The position numbers and the translations under genes were made by a program. From contig CAIIXF020000009.1 of NCBI GenBank assembly GCA_903813345.2, forward strand, positions 3,534,001 to 3,598,000: a stretch of DNA of 64,000 bases, read 5' to 3'. Positions 1 through 11,266 of the stretch are shown in pieces; position 1 is the first letter of the stretch; each line of letters begins with the position of its first letter. The notes under the pieces are model-generated. The model made no database searches. It saw only the letters and a program-made list of their open reading frames with translations, and was not told where the DNA came from. The stretch is from Owenia fusiformis. Lineage: Eukaryota > Annelida > Polychaeta > Sabellida > Oweniidae.

Positions 1-602
1 GAGGCCAAGGTGAAAAAAACGGAATACATGTGAATTATTTATATTTTGTGAATATACCACAAACATTTCAAATGATAATATTTATTACTTTGGTTTAAAA
101 TGAAAAACATGAGATTTTTGCAAAATTTCCGCTAATTCTAGAGCGATGGGCATCTTAAAAAATGGTTGCGTAAAACTATTCACCAATAAACAAATTTCCA
201 CCAAATATTGCGCAAATCTTTTGACTAGTATTCGAGTCATCTTCCGGACGGACGGACGGATGAACGGACTGACTGAGGGTCGAACTGACGGACGGAGGGC
301 TTCACTATATCCATACCGAACTTCGTTCGTTGGGATAATTACGAATACATAGATCTTTACTGAATGCTGGATTGCAATTGTTTTCACTTCGTCAATCGGC
401 AATCGTAAATCCTTCAAATTGTATTTTTTTAATTTAGACGCCGTTTAAGTACGAATTTTTGATAACACATTCAATTTAGATTGTAATATTGGTTACGCAA
501 TAACAACGTCAAATGTGGACAATGGACATAACCTCTAAATGTATCTCTCTATTTCCCTATTAATAACTTCTTAAATCACAACGTTTACATCGATTCTTTA
601 AC
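1..602. other. Flank below gene C; no gene seen
   Basis: AT-rich sequence with a short degenerate CGGA microsatellite at about 240-300. The small open frames on both strands here translate that repeat or random sequence. I see nothing coding. Confidence 0.5.
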
Positions 603-1122
603 TGTCTCACTGGTGATCCACTCGATTACGCTGGTTACCGAAACGGCTCGTTTTGGTAACAAAATGTCGGAACGCGAAGGTACGATTTTTCTTTTTTCCT
701 TATTTTACGCGTTGTTGGCAGAATTCCGACGACATTTTTATCACAAACGTGTATCAGTATCATATGTTTAAGAAAATGTACATATTTGCGAACAAATAGT
801 TCATAATTCCTCACTTAAGTTACATAAAAGGTATTTCGAAAAACAGTTAAGATCTGCACTTTTTACCCAACCCGTTTATGTAACTAAAGTGAAGAATTAA
901 ATCGACGATTCTGATGTCTTCTGAGCTATTTTTTCGCAAACATATACATTTTGTAAAACATATGATACTGATATACGTTTGTGGGAAAAAACGTCCTGGC
1001 AGAATACTACAACGCGTGAAATAAGGAAAAAAGAAAAATCGTACCTTCGACGTTCCGACATTTTGTTACCAAAACGAACCGTTTCGGTAACCGGCGTAAT
1101 CGAGCGGATCACCTGTGTGTCT
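603..1122. repeat. Fold-back repeat just past the gene C stop
   Basis: Two inverted arms of roughly 200 bp, about 603-800 and 895-1122, around a spacer of about 90 bp. The outer arms pair GGTGATCCACTCGATTACG with the reverse of the right end, and inner parts keep matching through GTATCAGTATCATATG. The right arm ends within 20 bp of the gene C stop codon at 1139, so it probably lies in the 3' UTR. No coding content. Confidence 0.75.
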
Positions 1123-1138
1123 GCTGTCGATTCGTAAA

Positions 1139-4100
1139 TTAGTCTTGCTTCTCAGTACACATTCGTATAAACATATCTCCGAGGGAGTTCACATCATCAG
1201 ACATATTCATCTGTATGAACCATAAATGCCAAAGTTCCCGATCAAAAGTAATCCGTCCATCCTTAAAATATATTTTATGATATCGTAGTAAGATTGTTAA
1301 TTATTTGCCTTTGGGTCGGCTACTTTTACCCACTCTTTAGTATTTAAAAACATGGCTGAAATATTCACTCATCGAGTACATTGATAATAACCAGTACAGT
1401 TCTACTTGAATACTTTATCGTACAGCTATTTAATGGTATGTAATACAATACTTGAAATTGAAATTACGACTGACTTAATGAATGAACTTTTATCTTATGA
1501 ACGTACGTATGTTATATTCTTGAAATATTTCTCAGATCTTTCTTGTGGCAATTTTAAACATTTTCCGTAATATGTTACCCATTCCTCTTTCTCCACCCAT
1601 CCATCAGCTGTAATATAAGGATATACGTACAAATAACAATATAACAACAAGTAAAATGATACACAGACTATCATCGAAACCGAATATTTATGTGATAGTA
1701 AAAGCACATTATCAAAGCAGTGAACGCAAAATTCCGTTGCTGGAGAACTTACAATTTCCAAGTCTATCAAATACATCAAAGTAAACGTCCATGTAACGTA
1801 AGTACCATTGTGGGATTTGAAGGGTCTTAGTTTGAATCTGCCGGCACATTTTTTCCAAGGCATTTAGCCATTCGTCGATGGTAACCTTTTAAAAAGGAAT
1901 GCAGACTAACACCCCAGTCACATTTGTCGCACGGAGGCCGTGCGTCGACCGCAGATCAATTAAATCATTGTATTTTTGCGGCGAGCGTAGGAAAACTACG
2001 CTCGCCTTGTGGCCTCCGTACGGCGTATCCAGTTTTTTACAGGCCGCAAGGTCGCCGTAGAAATGATAACTCGGAGTTATAATATTTGTTCATTTATCAT
2101 CTGGCTCAACAAGATTGAATCATTATTTGTCAATGTTTCCCGATCACTTTTCATTTGATATTACATCCTAGCACTATGAATAACATTTATAAATTGTCCC
2201 GATGTTAATAAAATGAAAAAAGTATTATTTATCAACAGAAATTTAAAATTCACCGTGCGGCTGCCGTGGGAAATGTGACTGCAAAAGTATGAGAGCGCAG
2301 AAATTCCACGGCGAGCGTAGAAATGTTACTGGCCGCAGAAATGATAGACCGCAAGGTCGCCGTAGAAAATGTGACTGGGGTGTTACAAAAACATTTTTAA
2401 CTACATCTAGCAATTTATGTATATTACGCCCCTATCACAACAAACTGGTTCTCAACCGTTCTTTACAGTCCTGCAAAAAGTCGTAAAACGCGCTAAATCT
2501 GGCTGTGGTCGGGAAATATGTCAAAAATAATTAGCTACTTCGTTCATAAACAGTCTCCAATAATTGAATCGATTCAAAATTCTAAGATCACCTTCCTTCC
2601 CGTCTGAGAACGTTCTTGGAGTTCGTAAATAGACCTTAGAAAGTTGCAGCTACGTTCATTCCGTTCGCACACAATTTAAAACCAATTTTGAAGAACGCAG
2701 TGGCAACTTATTTTGGTGCGAAAGCTATATTTTCGTATAACTCGTGCATACGCAGTCTTTAATCATACACTCTTAATCGGTTTAAACCCGTTTACAATTA
2801 GTTCTACCTCGTTCTCAATACGTCCTCAGACAGTTCAACTCGTTGTAAAAACGTCCCTATTAGGATTGACGTACGACGGTACCGTTCGCAATACGTCCAG
2901 GTCGTCGTCGGTGCGTTGTCAATTGTTCTAATTGTAGAACGTGGCAACCGTGAGAACATTTTGAGCATGTTTTGAGTTCTAGAGGACCTACCCGGGTCTA
3001 AGTACGAATCCGTTAGTACACAGTTGAAGCGTTTTCGAGAACGTAGTGAGAACTAGTTTGGTGTGATAGTAGGGCAACAAGTTCATAAGCAATCTTCGAT
3101 ACCTCCTGAATCAGTTTAAACCCTATATGCCAGACAGTTCAACTCATTCTAAAAACGTTCCTAGTAACCTTACTATCACACCAAACTAGTTCTCACTACG
3201 TTCTCGAAAACGGGCTTCAACTGTGTACGAACGGACTAGACGTACTTAGAATCGTTTGGGATCTATTTACAAACTTCATCGAACGTCCTCGAACGGGTAG
3301 GTCCTCTAGGACTTAGAACATGCTCAAAATGTTCTCGTGGTCGTCACGTTCTACAATTAGAACGAGTGACAACGTACTAACGACGAGCTGGACGTACTAC
3401 GAACGGAGCCATCGTACTTCAATCCTACTAGGGACGTTTTTACAACGAGTTGAACTGTCTGAGGACGTATTGAGAACGAGGTAGAACTAATTGCAAACAG
3501 GTTTAAACTGACTAAGAACGTATCAAAGACTGCTCATGAAAAAATATGTAAACATATAGCTATCACACCAAACAAGTTGCCACTCCGTTCTTCAAAACTG
3601 ATGTTAAACTGTGTGCGAGCGGAATGAACATATTTGCAACTTTCTAAGGTCTATTTACGAACTTCATGAACTTTCTCAGACGGGAAGGTCACTTTAGCAT
3701 TTTGAAATGATTCAAAATTCGATGGCGACCATACCGTTCTGTAATCAGGTCATAGTGACCTTCTAGACTAAGTGACGCGTTATACGACGCTGCACACCTA
3801 CGTGGTGCGACCTGATCGAACTGCGAATGAGATGGACGTATTGAAGACTGTTTATGAACGAAGTAGCTAATTATTTTAGACATATTTCCCAACCACAGCC
3901 AGATTGAGCCTGTTTTACGACGTTTTCGTAGGACTGGCAAGAACGGGTAGGAACTAGTTTGGTTTGATAGGGGGATAAGATTAATGTACGAATTAAATTT
4001 CGAAGATATTCATCACGCAGTTTTGAAAAAACGTGAAGAGAACGCGATTCGCAAATACTTGGCAATTAATTGTGTACCTTTATAAATTCTTAGCATAGTC

Positions 4101-7100
4101 AACAGTGGCTCGATTTTCATGAAATAAAGCATATTGGAAAGATAAATCAATATGATAAATTTGTATCTATCAAATAGAGAAACAATTACCTTTTTGTATT
4201 ATCTAGAGATTTAGAAACAATGTAACAATCAATTTTTTATGAATTTCAATTTTATTGGAATCAAGTTCCAACTATCATAACTTTGCCTCTCTTCCCCAAT
4301 CAATCTAGTTTTGTTTACGCCAAATAGTGACCCCCACCATCCCTGAAGACATTGTGGTTCAAAATCTTTTCCCCATTCCTTTATTTTAATTAACAATGAT
4401 TTTCCAATGAGTCAAAAATCAAACTTATTGTTGTTTTACCAGCTTTAACCATTGGCTTTTGGCACAACTCTTCTAGTTTTTGTCATATGATGATTACAAA
4501 TAAAACCAAACTAAAGCTAACCATATCGTCCAGGTTAGTGTCTGCAATATATTTCACTGCCTTCCACATGTTGCTAAAAACGTCATTTAATCTCACCCAC
4601 ATTGGACTGCCCTCTGTCCAGTTGGTCAGGGTGAGAATATTCTGCAGAAATGAAATATTTAATCATTTATTTTGACTCATTGATAGTCACGTAATTAACC
4701 GTGTATGACTCTTGTATTAGGGATCTTGAAGCTTTTTGGAATCTGAAAGTGAGCTTTACAGGGAAAGTAAAAGTCAGATTCCAGGGGTCATATCAATAGT
4801 TCAGTGGGTGTAATTGATAAATCAATAATGTCAAATCTAAAACACAAATGTGAACTCTTTAGACAAAAGTACCCAAGGAGTGGGTATCGACATGGATATA
4901 CTTTATCCGCTAAAAGTCGACAGTCTCCGGGAATACTAAAAATCCTATTACTACTATTACTTGGATACGCATACAATGGTTATTTATAGAGTAAAAAGTG
5001 CATTTTCTGGCCTCTTAATTTCATGGAATGTTCCATATGTTTGAGCCGATGGGAAATGGGAGATCATTCCTCATATTTTCCACTCTTCAAGAGAAGGCCA
5101 GCGTATACTGGTTCCCATAATATCGGCCAAACATCATTTATGAAACAGTTCAATGTCAACATCGAGCATCAAATAGACACTGGCAATGGTAAGATCTCAG
5201 CCAGATAATTATGTGAGAAGTCCATTGTGAGGTGACAGCTAGTCTATAGGGAGATATAAAAATTTCATGGACAAAACAATGCCTGAATATTACAACAATT
5301 ATGAACTGAATTATTTTCCTTCGAGAGTGACTAATATCCAGGACTGGGAGATAATATGTGAAAATACAGCAATGTATATTTCTTATTCAAACATGACCGT
5401 GCTCTATTCGAATTTCTCAACCAATCAGAATGCAGCATAGCCAATATAGAACGTTCTCTAATTCTCCATAGATGCACGACCATGCTCTATTCAATCTGCA
5501 ATTTGCATTGTTTTGAGTGACGTCACATCGATCTCAGCTGCACATCTGGGGCTCTGTCCGGGGATAGCTGTTCTTTTTTACTCCCTCCGTAACTACTGTA
5601 ACTATTTAACTATGCCTGACTTCAGTTTGCACACCGTATAAAATCTAAAACGGGGAGTAAAATAGAACAGCCCAAACAAATTCTAAAATTTTTCCGGCCG
5701 ACTTCAGAATCTTGACAGCATGCGTAAGGGTTATTCTTCCTTCATGCCCGTTCCACAGACACGGCTTTTACTAATTTTTATGTTTGAATCGGAATAAATA
5801 ATGATAGGCCATTCAATATGGTGAAATTCAGCACTCTTTGGACAAAATGTTAGTACAAATGCACCCACCTTCGGTTCGTGCTTTGTACAACATTCTGTCC
5901 AACTCGTGCTGAATTTCACCATATTGAATGGCCTATCATTATTTATTCCTTAAATATACCGAACACGCAGATAAATTCTGAAAGAATATTGTGAAATAAA
6001 TTGTTTTTTCTAAACCCTTATGACATGACCCCTGAAATGTGACTTCCACGTTCCTAGTAAGAACTTTTGGAAATTGTTCATGACACATGCAGAATACAGA
6101 TCATGACCATGACAATCCAAAAATAATCATACACACATTTTCACAAATAATAATTTTACCATTATCTGAATTTTTGTTGATTGAACTGCAAGAATAGAGA
6201 CAATTGAATAAATACAAGTATTGGCTATCAATTTCTAATTTTTTCTTCAACATGTATTGTAATGACTTCAATATGAATGAAATGTCCCTTGGTCTTCTGG
6301 TCTTGGATTGTGATATTGGTTCTTGAATGATGGGGGGAAAGGGGGTATTAGACATTGTTTCTTTTCACGTTAGATCATGGTTTTGGGCTACACGGGGTTT
6401 GTTTTTCTTGACTGGTATGCACTTGGAGTTTGCTTTTTCTTGCTAAGTTCAATAACAACTTTTGGTCCTTTCCCTTTGGCACTTGTGCTTATATACTTAT
6501 ATATTCCAATTTTTATTCGCCCACCCTGTACATTACTCGGAAACCCAACTGCGAAATAATACAGGGTGGTCAAAAAACTGAGACAATTCTTAAAACGTAG
6601 AACGTGTGCAAATATATTACAAGAATATCTGTAAAATCTGTGAAACTAACCTTCACATGTATATCGAAATCGTTCTTGCTAACCACTCCATTTTTGTCTT
6701 GATCTGAAAATAACCTAAACTGAAATCAAGAGTACACAAAGACATAAAACGTCCAATAATTGTATATTCATATGACTTAAGTTTTACAAGAATAAGAATA
6801 AAATTATCAATGGCTTACCAAACCAGGTATAAAACTGATACTTGTTTTTCTTCTCCCAGATATCGGTGCGATTAAATTCGGCTCTGGAAACTAATTGTTT
6901 GACTATCATTTCTCCAAAAGTATTCCCAATAGTTTCCACATCCCTAGATACAGTGAATCCAAGTATCATCTCCCTGAAAAGAGCTATGTCCAAAACCCGC
7001 TGTCCATTCTAAAAAGACAAATCATGTCTGTATACGGTTGTCACATCTGGTAGCAATAAAATTGAAATTGTGAATGTTGAAATTGCAATATTAAGTGACA

Positions 7101-10100
7101 GGGTGACACAAAAATGCAACCCGCATAATAACGTATTTGCCTGTTTGATAACCGGTTGTTCTTTAGCACAGTGAAACTGATAAATTTAGACTCTATTGAC
7201 CAACTCCACAAGACGTTTTAGATGACTTGCTTAACTAGATGCATTTCATTAGGGTTACAAGATGTGCGCACACTCTTTTAAGTCAATGGTATGATTTCCA
7301 AACATGAAGGATCTGTAGCACACTATAGGGCAGCAACATTTAATGCAATATTTATGAAGGTGTATATGTCTTGATTTTTTTAAACACCATTTGCTGAAAA
7401 AACGTCCGGCTTTCGGGTCGAATATGTATTTCATCACAAAGGGTCAAAAAACGTAAATATTTTGATTCGAACTTTTGTACATTTTATAATTCACAGACCG
7501 TTATTCTAAGCATACGTACACAAATATATTATCATAATGTAAAAATATACTATAATTTTACTGTAGATGTCGGTGTTTAATTAGTGTTATTACTCAAGTG
7601 TGTTTTGCAGATTTTGTTTGATTTTTTCAAATATGAGTCAAGCCTATTCAACATAATTGTGTGGAATATTCAGGTAATTTATGATTGGGAACATATTCGA
7701 TTCCTTACCATTTAAAACATTTTATTATCAGAATTATTCCATATAATCGCAAGGGGTCTAACAACAAATTATCGTTAATTTTTTATAAAACATAATACAA
7801 TAACAAATAGGTAAGATTCATGTCTAATTAAATATTACAGAGGTATTGGAATGTTCATATATTCCAAGGGCATGTCTAATAATTAATTAGAGTCATATGC
7901 AATCGAACACCTTACAATTCTTCCTCGACATTACTTGCGGCTATCATCAAGTTTTCTGATTGTTGTATCTTTTTTTACCTTACCGTTGGGTACAATCAAA
8001 TTTAGGAAGATAATGTTAACGATTTTTACGCAAAAAGTGTTATATATGTGGCTCAAGCTAAAAATATAATGAGGACGCGAAAAAAAATTGCAAAAAGGAC
8101 TCAAGAAAACCCTAGGGGGAGGCGGATTGACCATCCCCGCAGACATTAGGGTTCATTTTATGTGCAAAATAATTAGTCAAGGGTCAGAAGGACAAATGTT
8201 TTGTATAACATTATGTGAGTGTGATGCATTTTTGTGTCACGCTATATTTCAAGAGTATACTTTAATCATGACATGATGTTACCATAATGATTTTCCTGTA
8301 TGCAGACTCTACGAAGCATAGAAAAGTGTTGGGGATGTGTCTTGATTCGTAGTAAAATCCAACAAATTCAACTTCGTCAATCAAACCATCTCCTAGAATA
8401 TCAATTCATTAAACATAATATAATGTAATGCGAATCGATGCAATTAATGCTAGCTACTTTATGAAAATATATCTTTCAATGTATGCGTAAATTATCATAC
8501 CATTTTTGTCAATTATGTGAAAAGTTATGTCAATATACTCGCGGAACCACAACGGTATGTCATTTTTCTTCTCGTAATTTGCAGCAAAGTCCGCCCAGAA
8601 GGTGCACCATTCAACTAAGCTGATCTGTGAAGTAAAAGTTTAGTGTTACACGTTTCCCACGTCAACAGTGACTAACACATGTAACATAATATGGAGTGTC
8701 GTAAATATATATGGACCGTTATTACGTGGTCATTATGTGTTCATATATTTTTTACTTTCTTGTCAACGCAGGGAATCGATTGCATCGCTTTATCAACACA
8801 TTCTATTATCCATGTGTACAATAATGCTTTTATTGATCTCTTAACGCTACATGATTATAGCATGCTTGAAATATTGACAATATGTTGGATGTTTGTTATG
8901 ATAACCGTGGATTTCAATTACTCGCCTGGTTGTTTTTATCCGCATCACTGGTTAGATTTGTCCATAAGTTACTTTTCATGACGTTGGCTCTCTTCCACAT
9001 TGGACTTCCATCTTTCCAGTCTCTTCTAAGTACCAGGTCCTAGGATAACTGATAATGTCAATCTCGTGGCATGTCAATATCTGACATTGTGTTCGGTTGG
9101 TTCTTTACTAATGACGATTTTATTGAAACATTCACTCAATGGTTCAGTTGTTAAAACGGCCTCATCTCATTTAACGGAAACAAAACATGTATGTAATAAT
9201 ATAATGGTTTTCCAAAATATTGTAAAAAGTAAGCAAGTATACCTGGAAAGCCATGTCAAAATCCTTTTTTCCAACAACTCCATTCAGATTCCTATCTAAA
9301 AATCAAAGGAAATCATGTAAACGCATAAAGTTCCGGTTGATAAAAAAGTTGTTCAAAAGAATTTGCTCAATTTGAAGCAAGTTGAAATTATACCTCGTTG
9401 AGCTTTTTTGACCTTGAGAAAGCCATTAAGGGTCAAATCTCAATCTGAAGTCAGTTTGAACTTCTGAGAACTTGTAGATGATTTTGAACAAAAGTCAGTG
9501 AAAACAGAATTTGAGCCAGGCCACAGGAAAAGGGGTCTGATCACAAATTTTTCAATATTTTGATTTTTTGTTTATCTTAAAAAGCACAAAAATACCTTTC
9601 AAACGAGCCATGACTTATGTCTTAACAATTTTCCCTTAAGTTGGATTTTAATTTAGCACATTTTCCTCTTAATCTTGGGCACATTTTTGGCCCTGTAGCA
9701 CAATTTTAATTTTTGTGATAAGACCGGTTTTCCTATGGGTGTCTACAAAACTAAGACCTAAGGCCTAATACCTACAAAACTAAGACCCCCCACGTAATAA
9801 AACTAAGACCCTGTTATAAAACTAAGACCCCCACGTTATAAAACTAAGACCCTGTTATAAAGCTAAGACCCCCCACGTAATAAAACTAAGAACCTGTTAT
9901 AAAACTAAGACCCCCCACGTAATAAAACTAAGACCCTGTTATAAAACTAAGACCCCCCACGTTATAAAACTAAGACCCTGTTATAAAACTAAGACCCCCC
10001 ACGTTATAAAACTAAGACCCGGGACTGGGCCCGCAGAGAATGATTAAGCAGAGAATTACTCATCCCCTCCTGACTATCAGCAAAATTCTGGAACGCGACA

Positions 10101-10180
10101 ATATACTCACCAAACAACATGTAGAATTGATTTTTTATTTTTGCCATCCAAAAGGAATCACGTTTGAAGTTGTTCGCCAT
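1139..10180 (-). CDS. Double-domain sarcoplasmic calcium-binding protein (SCP-like), gene C
   Basis: Eleven coding exons, all minus strand, in order: 10111-10180, 9243-9295, 8926-9039, 8501-8624, 8283-8392, 6819-7008, 6651-6703, 4522-4641, 1753-1885, 1507-1607, 1139-1261. They splice in phase to 396 residues starting MANNFKRDSF and ending in TAA. Domain 1 EF1 loop is DRNLNGVVGKKD; EF2 is damaged (ADKNNQISLVE, two residues shorter than in the paralogues); EF3 is DKNGDGLIDEVE. Domain 2 has EF1 DQDKNGVVSKND, EF2 DTNLDDMVTIDE and a 14-residue third loop DRLGNSDGWVEKEE. Each domain ends with a degenerate fourth EF-hand, as in amphioxus SCP. SCPs are cytosolic Ca2+/Mg2+ buffers, often in muscle. 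Intron 3 has a GC donor; all other introns are GT-AG. Intron 8 (2.6 kb) holds a MITE and a 1.5-kb palindrome. Family assignment is firm; exact function is inferred. Confidence 0.88.
1907..2385. mobile_element. MITE with TAACACCCCAGTCACATTT termini, gene C intron 8
   Basis: A 479-bp element whose ends are perfect 19-bp inverted repeats, TAACACCCCAGTCACATTT. Inside are GC-rich subrepeats (CGGCGAGCGTAG, CCGCAAGGTCGCCGTAGAAA) in both orientations. No transposase and no clear target duplication. On the minus strand its end is only about 20 nt above the acceptor of exon 9. Confidence 0.8.
2429..3973. repeat. 1.5-kb palindromic (fold-back) element, gene C intron 8
   Basis: The ends are inverted: CCCCTATCACAACAAACT at left and its near-complement ending TTTGATAGGGG at right. 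Nested arms pair along the whole length, for example 2490-2560 with 3840-3915, and 2590-2700 with 3545-3690. The core near 3050-3240 also pairs (CACCAAACTAGTTCTCACTA). No transposase. Class unknown; possibly a non-autonomous DNA transposon. Confidence 0.75.
4075..4330. repeat. Intron 8 block of gene C shared with gene A
   Basis: About 250 bp just past the donor of exon 8 (on the minus strand) that closely matches 47610-47860, at the same relative place in gene A intron 8. Shared strings include TGAATTTCAATTTTATTGG and CAAGTTCCAACTATCATAAC. Either ancestral intron sequence kept since duplication or two copies of one repeat. Confidence 0.6.
5791..5949. repeat. 159-bp near-perfect palindrome, gene C intron 7
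   Basis: Outer arms of about 42 bp (5793-5834 and 5906-5947) are near-perfect inverted copies containing GATAGGCCATTCAATATGG. The inner parts also pair (TTGGACAAAATGTTAGTAC with GTACAACATTCTGTCCAA), leaving a loop of about 20 bp. Probably a short fold-back transposon. Confidence 0.75.
6220..6560 (+). mobile_element. Solo 3' end of the Penelope-like retroelement, gene C intron 7
   Basis: About 330 bp matching 46650-46970, the tail of the retroelement at 44161, over strings such as CTTCAACATGTATTGTAATG and GTTTCTTTTCACGTTAGATC. A 5'-truncated insertion would explain it. A single mariner-like end (CAGGGTGGTCAAAAAACTG) abuts it at about 6563. Confidence 0.6.
7620..7990. repeat. Dispersed repeat, gene C intron 5
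   Basis: Parts of this stretch reappear in the same order at 30350-30600 and 31060-31150 in gene A intron 8, around motifs such as CATGTCTAATA, CATATGCAATC and TTTTCTGAT. In the second copy a fold-back sequence (30588-31060) lies between the two parts. Type unknown; no coding. Confidence 0.45.
9510..9745. mobile_element. MITE, GAGCCAGGCCACAGGAAAA family, gene C intron 1
   Basis: Matches the element at 17109-17335 from GAGCCAGGCCACAGGAAAA to AAGACCGGTTTTCCTATGG. The right end is cut off by the minisatellite that begins at about 9770. No coding. Confidence 0.65.
9770..10019. repeat. Minisatellite, gene C intron 1
   Basis: Tandem units alternating ACTAAGACCCTGTTATAAA and ACTAAGACCCCCCACGTTA, a composite period of about 41 bp, repeated about six times. 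It ends about 90 bp from the donor side of exon 1. Not coding. Confidence 0.85.
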
Positions 10181-11266
10181 GTTGAAAAATATGACTGTGC
10201 AGCTAAGAGGAAAGTATGGGCGCAATGCTCTCATGATTATTTTGAATCAGTAATGATATAGTCTAGATGAAAAATTGTTTAGTTTATACATGTATATGCA
10301 GGAAGGGCAAAATAACTTTCCTGTATTCTATATTTCATTCACTATATTTTAAATGGTGCAAAAATAGTTTAGGCCTAGTTTTGCATATTTCAATTAAAAA
10401 GTGGTGATATACCATGATTGTATATTTAGCCGTATTTGGTCGATTACAGACAAATAGGCTTATAGTTGTTTCGGGAAGTGAGACCGATAGTGGAAAGTTA
10501 ATTGAAGTGAATAAGTAAGTAAGATTTTCGGCCGTTGAAACAGCAAAATCCAGGTACGAGTCATAGCTTAGTTAGTTGAGCAGTTTAGTCAATTGATTTA
10601 TTCTATCATCTATTCATATGTGGTAAGTCTTACAATTCAACAAATGAAAATAATATAACAATTTTACCCAGCTAACCTTGGGCCTATTAACCACTGTCAA
10701 GAGCGGTAAAAACAACATTTCAAAGATCTATAGATCGTGAGTTGCTAAATGTGGTTTATCTTTGTTTCGAAAAGAAATATCAGAATTGAACTTTGACTTA
10801 CATAAAATAATCTAAAGTGATGTAAATATGATAAAAATTCATGAAATCATGAGAGTTGTCCTTAACATGTCGTATAAGCTAGTGTTATGCTTGTAGCACT
10901 GTATCAATGTAAGATTTTAACTAAAGGAGCCCATAACATCAAGACAGACTCTGAATATCAGCATTTGATAATATATGTGGGGGTCAGCAATGATTTCAAA
11001 TGTTACCTTACCTTGTATTCGCGAATGCAACAAACACCAGTCGGCTACCAGTACAACCTACTTTTTTGTATTATTGACCAACTCATTTAAATATGAATGG
11101 AAGAGTGGCAGATACTATTCATATTTCAATGAGTTACTCATAAAATAGTAGGTAAATCCGGTAGGCGACAGGCGTTAGTTGCATTCGCGAATGCAAGTGT
11201 ACAATGCGTAATGTAATTTCGATTATTTTCCCCCAGGCAGTCAGCTCTACTTCACTGTCAATATTT
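10181..11266. other. Spacer between genes B and C
   Basis: About 1.1 kb holding the gene C promoter, the gene B 3' end and the inverted repeat at 11014-11195. No further gene is seen, and no strong TATA box for gene C. Confidence 0.5.
11014..11195. repeat. Inverted repeat past the gene B stop
   Basis: Arms of about 75 bp pair from ATTCGCGAATGCAAC at left to GTTGCATTCGCGAAT at right; the centre pairs ACTCATTTAAATATGAAT with its near-complement. It starts about 70 bp past the gene B stop on the minus strand, in the B-C spacer, so may lie in the 3' UTR or in the promoter region of gene C. Confidence 0.75.

Noticed and set aside
240-300. CGGACGGA stretch as a coding or regulatory signal
   Set aside because: Simple degenerate microsatellite.
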